From Tragulus kanchil (Eukaryota > Chordata > Mammalia > Artiodactyla > Tragulidae), in assembly GCA_022376925.1 (NCBI GenBank), contig JAIOJX010000004.1:178589501-178653500 (forward strand): a stretch of DNA of 64,000 nt, in the 5' to 3' direction. The notes beneath the pieces were generated by a model, which saw only the letters and a list, made by a program, of their open reading frames with translations, was not told the origin of the DNA and did no database searches. Made by a program: the position numbers and the translations under genes. Below are positions 58,681 through 64,000 of this stretch, piece by piece. Numbering within the stretch: the first letter of the stretch is position 1; each line of letters starts with the position of its first letter.

Positions 58681-60899
58681 GCACCCCAGTCCGGCTGGGG
58701 CCACCGGAGGCCTGCGGTCCACTGGTCCCCTCTGACGAAGACCAGATTGCAGTCCAGCCCAGGCTCCTCCCGCCTAAACAGGAATGGCTGAAGTCTGGCC
58801 TCTAAGGGCAGATCTTGACACAGAACTTGCTCGGGTCTGGCCAGCCGCGCCTGCGCACATGTGTCCATCCCCTCGGTTCTACCACAGAAATCAACAGCTC
58901 GCCCTCCTGGCTTTGCGGCGTTCAACCAACTGGATGGGCACCCCCAGGACGGCCATCGAGGCTCACATCCAGCAGTATTTGTTGAGCACTGGCTACGTAC
59001 CAGGCACCTCCTCACGACCCAGTGAGGTCAGCACCTCTGCCCTCTCCACTTTACAGGCAAAGAAATCGAGGCGCAGAGAGATGAAGGGGTTCTCCCAAGG
59101 TCAGGAGCAACGTCGTCAAAGAGCTAGGATTTGGATGGAGGAGGTTCAAATCCAGGGCCCCAGGTAAAGCACAGTCCAGGCCAGGCTGTGACCCACGGCG
59201 CAGCCCATGCTCCCAGCCCCGGTGCGTGTCCGCGTGTCTGTCCCTAGGGATCTCCATCTGTTTGACTGCCCTCAGCCTCGTGACGAGGACCACCAAACGG
59301 GGCTGTGTTTGACTCTCCATCCGCGTGCTTGACCATTTCCCAGGAGGTGACTCTGCGGGTCATTTCTCACCCCCTCTGCAGCAAGCAGGCCTCGGGTCTT
59401 ACTTCAGCGAACAAGTCAGGGTGGACGTGGCCCCCGACAGAGGGAGAGGCGCTAGCAGAAAGAGCACTGAGTCAGGAGTCCCAGCTCCACCTGCTCTCCA
59501 TCCCAGAGTGGCAGCAAGCTTCCTTCCTCTTGTGTAACATGCAGAACCGGATCCCTTCTCTACCAAGGGACAGCAAATGGGGACAGAGATTCAGGAAGCA
59601 CCTTAATGAAAGAAAAACGGCTTCGCTGCACCAAACCCTGTGCTAGGCACTCTAAAGACATTTCCAAGCCTCACAAAAAAAAAAAAAAAAACCTTATTAT
59701 CTCAATTTTACAAGAAGCTAATGCCCCATGATGCTAACGGCCTTGCCCCTCGGGTCAGGTCTGCGACCCTGGATGGGCTGCCCCAATGGGGTGGGGTAAG
59801 CACCCCAGTCCGGCTGGGGCCACCGGAGGCCTGCGGTCCACTGGTCCCCTCTGACGAAGACCAGATTGCAGTCCAGCCCAGGCTCCTCCCGCCTAAACAG
59901 GAATGGCTGAAGTCTGGCCTCTAAGGGCAGATCTTGACACAGAACTTGCTCGGGTCTGGCCAGCCGCGCCTGCGCACATGTGTCCATCCCCTCGGTTCTA
60001 CCACAGAAATCAACAGCTCGCCCTCCTGGCTTTGCGGCGTTCAACCAACTGGATGGGCACCCCCAGGACGGCCATCGAGGCTCACATCCAGCAGTATTTG
60101 TTGAGCACTGGCTACGTACCAGGCACCTCCTCACGACCCAGTGAGGTCAGCACCTCTGCCCTCTCCACTTTACAGGCAAAGAAATCGAGGCGCAGAGAGA
60201 TGAAGGGGTTCTCCCAAGGTCAGGAGCAACGTCGTCAAAGAGCTAGGATTTGGATGGAGGAGGTTCAAATCCAGGGCCCCAGGTAAAGCACAGTCCAGGC
60301 CAGGCTGTGACCCACGGCGCAGCCCATGCTCCCAGCCCCGGTGCGTGTCCGCGTGTCTGTCCCTAGGGATCTCCATCTGTTTGACTGCCCTCAGCCTCGT
60401 GACGAGGACCACCAAACGGGGCTGTGTTTGACTCTCCATCCGCGTGCTTGACCATTTCCCAGGAGGTGACTCTGCGGGTCATTTCTCACCCCCTCTGCAG
60501 CAAGCAGGCCTCGGGTCTTACTTCAGCGAACAAGTCAGGGTGGACGTGGCCCCCGACAGAGGGAGAGAGCGCTAGCAGAAAGAGCACTGAGTCAGGAGTC
60601 CCAGCTCCACCTGCTCTCCATCCCAGAGTGGCAGCAAGCTTCCTTCCTCTTGTGTAACATGCAGAACCGGATCCCTTCTCTACCAAGGGACAGCAAATGG
60701 GGACAGAGATTCAGGAAGCACCTTAATGAAAGAAAAACGGCTTCGCTGCACCAAACCCTGTGCTAGGCACTCTAAAGACATTTCCAAGCCTCACAAAAAA
60801 AAAAAAAAAAACCTTATTATCTCAATTTTACAAGAAGCTAATGCCCCATGATGCTAACGGCCTTGCCCCTCGGGTCAGGTCTGCGACCCTGGATGGGCT
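58681..60899. repeat. Tandem duplication M (unit about 1.1 kb)
   Basis: Copy 1 is 58681-59779 and copy 2 is 59800-60899, offset 1119-1120. The one difference I noticed is gagaggcgc against gagagagcgc near 59447 and 60566. It carries an MIR and an A17 run in both copies. Confidence 0.95.
58965..59160 (-). mobile_element. MIR SINE, minus strand (first copy of duplication M)
   Basis: TTTGTTGAGCACTGGCTACG, CTCCACTTTACAGGCAAAGA and GGAGGTTCAAATCCAGGGCC follow reverse-complement MIR over nearly its full length. Repeated at 60084-60279. Confidence 0.7.
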
Positions 60900-61659
60900 C
60901 AGGTCTCTCCCGGCTGAGACAAGAGCTGAGGGATCCAGGGAGGAAGCTTAAGTCCCTGGACCCGTGGCAAGTGAAAAGCAGCCCAGACTGCCCATCAGGG
61001 CTGGTAGTCAGTGGCGAGGAGAGGGAAACCCCGACGCTCTTCTCAGCAAGGCTGCCCAGGCCAGAGTGCAGGAGACGGGGAGCTGGCAGAGGTGGAAGGA
61101 AGGAACTCGCTTCCTCCAGGAACTTGGAGGAACTGGCCTCCAAGACGAAGGAAGAAGGTTGGCAGGCAGGACCAGGCCTGTACTCCCCATGGCCCCAAAA
61201 GGCTGTGGCCTCCATCCTAGAGAAACTGCTTCCCTCTCACTTTCTGCTCCAGGAGTCCAAAAAGCTCCCCGCACTGGATCCAAAGGCACCCAAACACCTC
61301 GTGCTTCCAAAGCCTTCCATGGGCTGTGCCCTTCCCCCCAGATACCAAACACAGCCTGGTTCTCCTTTCTGAGAGTGCACGAGAAAGCAGGGCCTGTGTC
61401 CGTGGGCCCACACCTGGGCACCTGGCAGTGGGGAGCCCGAGACCCCTCCTAGGGGCATGGAAGTGCCAAACCTTTGTCTGATTCCTTCTGTCCACCGCTG
61501 TGTCCCTCCAGCAACCAGATCAGGGCTGGGCACACAGTAGGTGCTTAACAAATGCAAATGAGAAGGGAATCAGGAAATCAGGTTTGTTTTCTTCTCTCTT
61601 AGACTGGCAGCCGTGAGGGGGAGAGACGCAGCCCACATCTTCCCGGATACGAGGATCCA

Positions 61660-61812
61660 CAAACTCACGAACCTGCGGACACACAGACCCATGAATCCAC
61701 ACATCCACGACTCACACACACAGACACCCACAGATCTGCAGATCCACGGCCCCACGAGCCTAAAGGCTCACAGACCCACACCCTCACGCAGTCTCAGAGA
61801 TCCACAGACCAC
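61660..61812 (+). repeat. Degenerate minisatellite around CACAGACCCA
   Basis: Irregular repeats of CACAGACCCA, AGATCCAC, CACAGACACC and CACGA-type units. It is continuously open in one frame, but with the composition of a repeat. Confidence 0.65.
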
Positions 61813-61946
61813 GGAGGACGAAGCACGGGCCCTCAAACCAGGCTCCTGGCTCCCTGGGCTGTCTCTGTGCCCCCAGCAGAGCCTCGGCACTCCCTCCTGG
61901 GGGCAAAGCATTGAGGGCAAAAGGCAAGAGCAGCTCCTGGGGACTA

Positions 61947-62085
61947 GGGGGAAGAAAACGCTCTCCAGAAAAGAACCAGAGGGAAGCAAGAGGTGAGAAA
62001 GGAGCAACGGGAAGTGGAGACAGGAAGGAAGAAGGGGAGCCAGAGAGGAGGAGAGGGGAAGGAGGAGAAGAGAGAAGGGCGCTGC
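61947..62085 (+). repeat. Purine-rich tract
   Basis: About 140 bases that are largely A and G (GAAGGAAGAAGGGGAGCCAG, GGAGGAGAGGGGAAGGAGGA), with few interruptions. Such strand asymmetry can form triplex DNA; that is general knowledge, not shown here. Confidence 0.75.
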
Positions 62086-64000
62086 TCCCCTGCCGCCCCC
62101 ACCCGGCCCAGCAGCCTCTCTTTCCAGACATGGTTCTGAGCAGACTAACTGGGCACCCAGAGAACAAGGCAGCCGGGAGGGGAGATAAGCGCCAATCAAG
62201 GAGCCCTGCAGGAGCCTGCTGTGACCTGGGGATGCTTGTTCCGTAGCTGCTGGGGGCGGGAGCCCCTCGAGGGTGGGGGAGGGACAGAGCAGCACCCAGA
62301 AGCAGCCTGCCCCGGGGCGCCCCCACGTGGGGCACAGGGTGAGGGTGGCAGAGATGGCAGTGGAGGCGGGCAAGGGGAGGAGAGTCGGAGGCAACCCCGG
62401 CAGGTTCAGGATGTGCATCTGGGTCCAGGACCCCAGCGAGGCTGCGGTCACACCAGGCCCCGAGACTGCTCCCCGCTCGGCTGCCGAGGGGGCAGGCTGT
62501 CTGGAGCCGGCGCCAGGGAGGGAGAGGAGGGGATCCAGCAGCTACCTCCACCCCCACCTCCCCACCCAAGGTCAAGGGGAGGCAGGGCACAGGGACATGG
62601 GAATTGCTGCGCGGTGCCCCCTGGTGGGCCCAGAAGATGCCCTCTCAGAAGCGCCTGGAACCAGGGTGGACAGAAAGAGGGCGGAGAACCTCAGTCGTAG
62701 GAGGAACCTGGAGAAACCTGCCCTTCCCCCAGGCTGGCCCAAGTGGTGCTCCAGAGGCGGGCCTGGGCAGCTCTGAGCAGCCATACGCAGGGCCCAGAGG
62801 TCCTGGTGTGGTACCCGGGCCCCTGGGGGTGCGAGCGACGGGGGAAGAGGCACCTTCCACACCAGCCAGCCTAGCACCCCTGGAATACGGCACTTCCCTT
62901 TTTCTCTTCCCCTCAGCCAGCGGTCCCAGAGTCGTCTGGCCCAGGGCCACCTGCCTGTCACCAGAGCCCTCTGCCTCTGGTCCCAGCACGACGGTGGAGG
63001 TGGAAGGAGACAGGGAGGTCTCTAAACTTCCCACCCAGTCGCCATCCCGGGTCCCAGGGCCTGCAGCCTGAACCGAAAGTTTGTCCCAAAGGGTGGACAA
63101 GAGTTTCCAGAGCCCGCCCTGGGGCTGAGCGGTGGCCTGACAGCGTGGACAGGGCCCGAGGAGGGAGAGGGCAGGGGAGCAGGCCCAGGTCCTCGGCCAG
63201 ACCCACCCGCGGGGCCTGGCCCAGACAGACAGCACCCTCGCCCTAGGCAGGGCCAGTATCTGCTGGTAGACTCCCCAGGCGGCGAGGGACAGAAGGACTG
63301 GCTCCCCAGCCAGACCAGCCTGAGCGCCCCAGGACGCTGTTGCACCGTGTGTCGGCGTGTCAGACCCGATCACACCCACAGCAGACGCAAGCAAGCTTCC
63401 TCTCTCTCACACACAGATAGGGACATCCACACACGCACACACCTGGCCCCTGAGCACAGACTCTAGGGACAGAACACAGCTCGGGGCTGTCTCCAGATGC
63501 CAGCCTCATCCCGACTCGAGGGCCCCCAGGACCCTGAAGGGAAAGAAAGACACAGCAGAGCAGCTCACGGAGGGCCTCAGCCCCGGCCCTCCAGAAGCCC
63601 CCTCCCCTCAGGCATCAGGGCCTCCCCCAGAGGCCTGCCCGCCCGTGCCAAGGCCTCTTGCTCCCCCACACCCTGCGCACACACCACCCAGCAGATAATT
63701 AAGACCCAATCATCATAAACACTCATTATATAACCAGCCCCAACCTACTGAGGTTTTCTTTTACCCCCTAGAGTCCCAGCTCCGACCCTCGCCTGGCTTC
63801 CTACAGCAAGGCGCTGGGCACCCCCGCCCCCCGGGCGCTGACCAGGGAGGGGGCCGACTCCCACCCCGGCCTCGAGCAAAGTTAAAGGCTGCCTGGGATT
63901 CCCCCATTCAATCCCCCTGCGACCGCTCTCCTTCGGCCAAGGCGCCCTGCTCGGCCCCCTGGACACCCGCATCCGCTCCGGTCCTGCCGGCCGCAGAGCC

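Larger units (their letters stand above)
53575..64000 (-). other. Upstream region of CACNA1I without a recognisable gene
   Basis: No coding exon could be recognised here. The region holds the M duplication, L2 and MIR fragments, a CpG-rich patch, an ACC/ATC repeat, degenerate CA repeats and a purine-rich tract. It is either a 5'UTR intron plus promoter or intergenic DNA. The longer open frames (for example 61768-62590, minus) lack domain signatures, splice context and conservation cues. Confidence 0.6.

Noticed and set aside
1120..60899. The tandem copies as a novel duplication system or real segmental duplications
   Set aside because: Uniform unit length at thirteen unrelated sites, noisy copy ends and identical middles fit a contig-joining error better than any biological mechanism.
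61768..62590. Overlapping 227- and 268-residue minus-strand frames
   Set aside because: Low-complexity Leu/Ser/Pro composition from a purine-rich tract on the other strand, with no recognised domain.
1..64000. CRISPR array, bacterial operon, tRNA or rRNA genes
   Set aside because: No regularly spaced repeat-spacer pattern, no bacterial gene layout, and the only tRNA-like sequences are degenerate SINE heads.

Overview
This window is nuclear DNA of a ruminant (Artiodactyla). The evidence is its interspersed repeats: Bov-tA SINEs, the 3' end of the BovB (RTE-type) LINE, and many tRNA-derived SINEs of the CHR (cetacean/hippo/ruminant) type, over a background of old mammalian repeats (MIR, L2, MER5A, MER20, L1). 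There is no bacterial, plasmid or phage content. Most long open frames are chance frames in GC-rich DNA or lie inside repeats.

The one gene I can support is the 5' part of CACNA1I on the minus strand, encoding the pore-forming alpha-1 subunit of the T-type calcium channel Cav3.3. Four coding exons read in order from right to left. Exon 1 (53553-53321) holds the start codon and cytoplasmic N-terminus. Exon 2 (26417-26306) holds domain I S1. Exon 3 (23536-23403) holds S2 and S3. Exon 4 (1174-1077) holds the end of S3 and the S4 voltage sensor. They join without frameshift into about 192 residues; the rest of the gene lies beyond the left edge. Intron 1 is a minor-class (U12-type) AT-AC intron with a perfect 5' site and branch site; introns 2-4 are ordinary GT-AG. 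A possible splice acceptor 21 nt upstream of the ATG suggests a 5'UTR exon and promoter further right, and a CpG-rich patch near 57.7-57.9 kb is a candidate.

The dominant large-scale pattern is thirteen direct tandem duplications, each with a unit of about 1.02-1.15 kb and nearly identical copies. They begin near 1120, 4051, 11133, 14356, 20578, 23526, 26416, 34857, 40591, 44469, 49149, 51299 and 58681. Mismatches and indels cluster at the start of the second copy and the end of the first, as expected if overlapping, error-rich contig ends were abutted rather than merged. I read these as assembly artefacts, not biology; collapsing them would shorten the window by roughly 14 kb. Each of the four exons has a duplication boundary inside it, so broken exon fragments lie at 2255-2308, 24640-24650 and 52211-52408.

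Layout: 1-1076 intron 4 (partial); 1077-1174 exon 4; 1175-23402 intron 3; 23403-23536 exon 3; 23537-26305 intron 2, with a G-rich minisatellite beside exon 2; 26306-26417 exon 2; 26418-53320 the U12 intron 1, rich in SINEs; 53321-53574 exon 1; 53575-64000 upstream DNA (5'UTR intron, promoter region or intergenic) with simple repeats and old SINE/LINE fragments and no recognisable gene. I found no undescribed molecular system.
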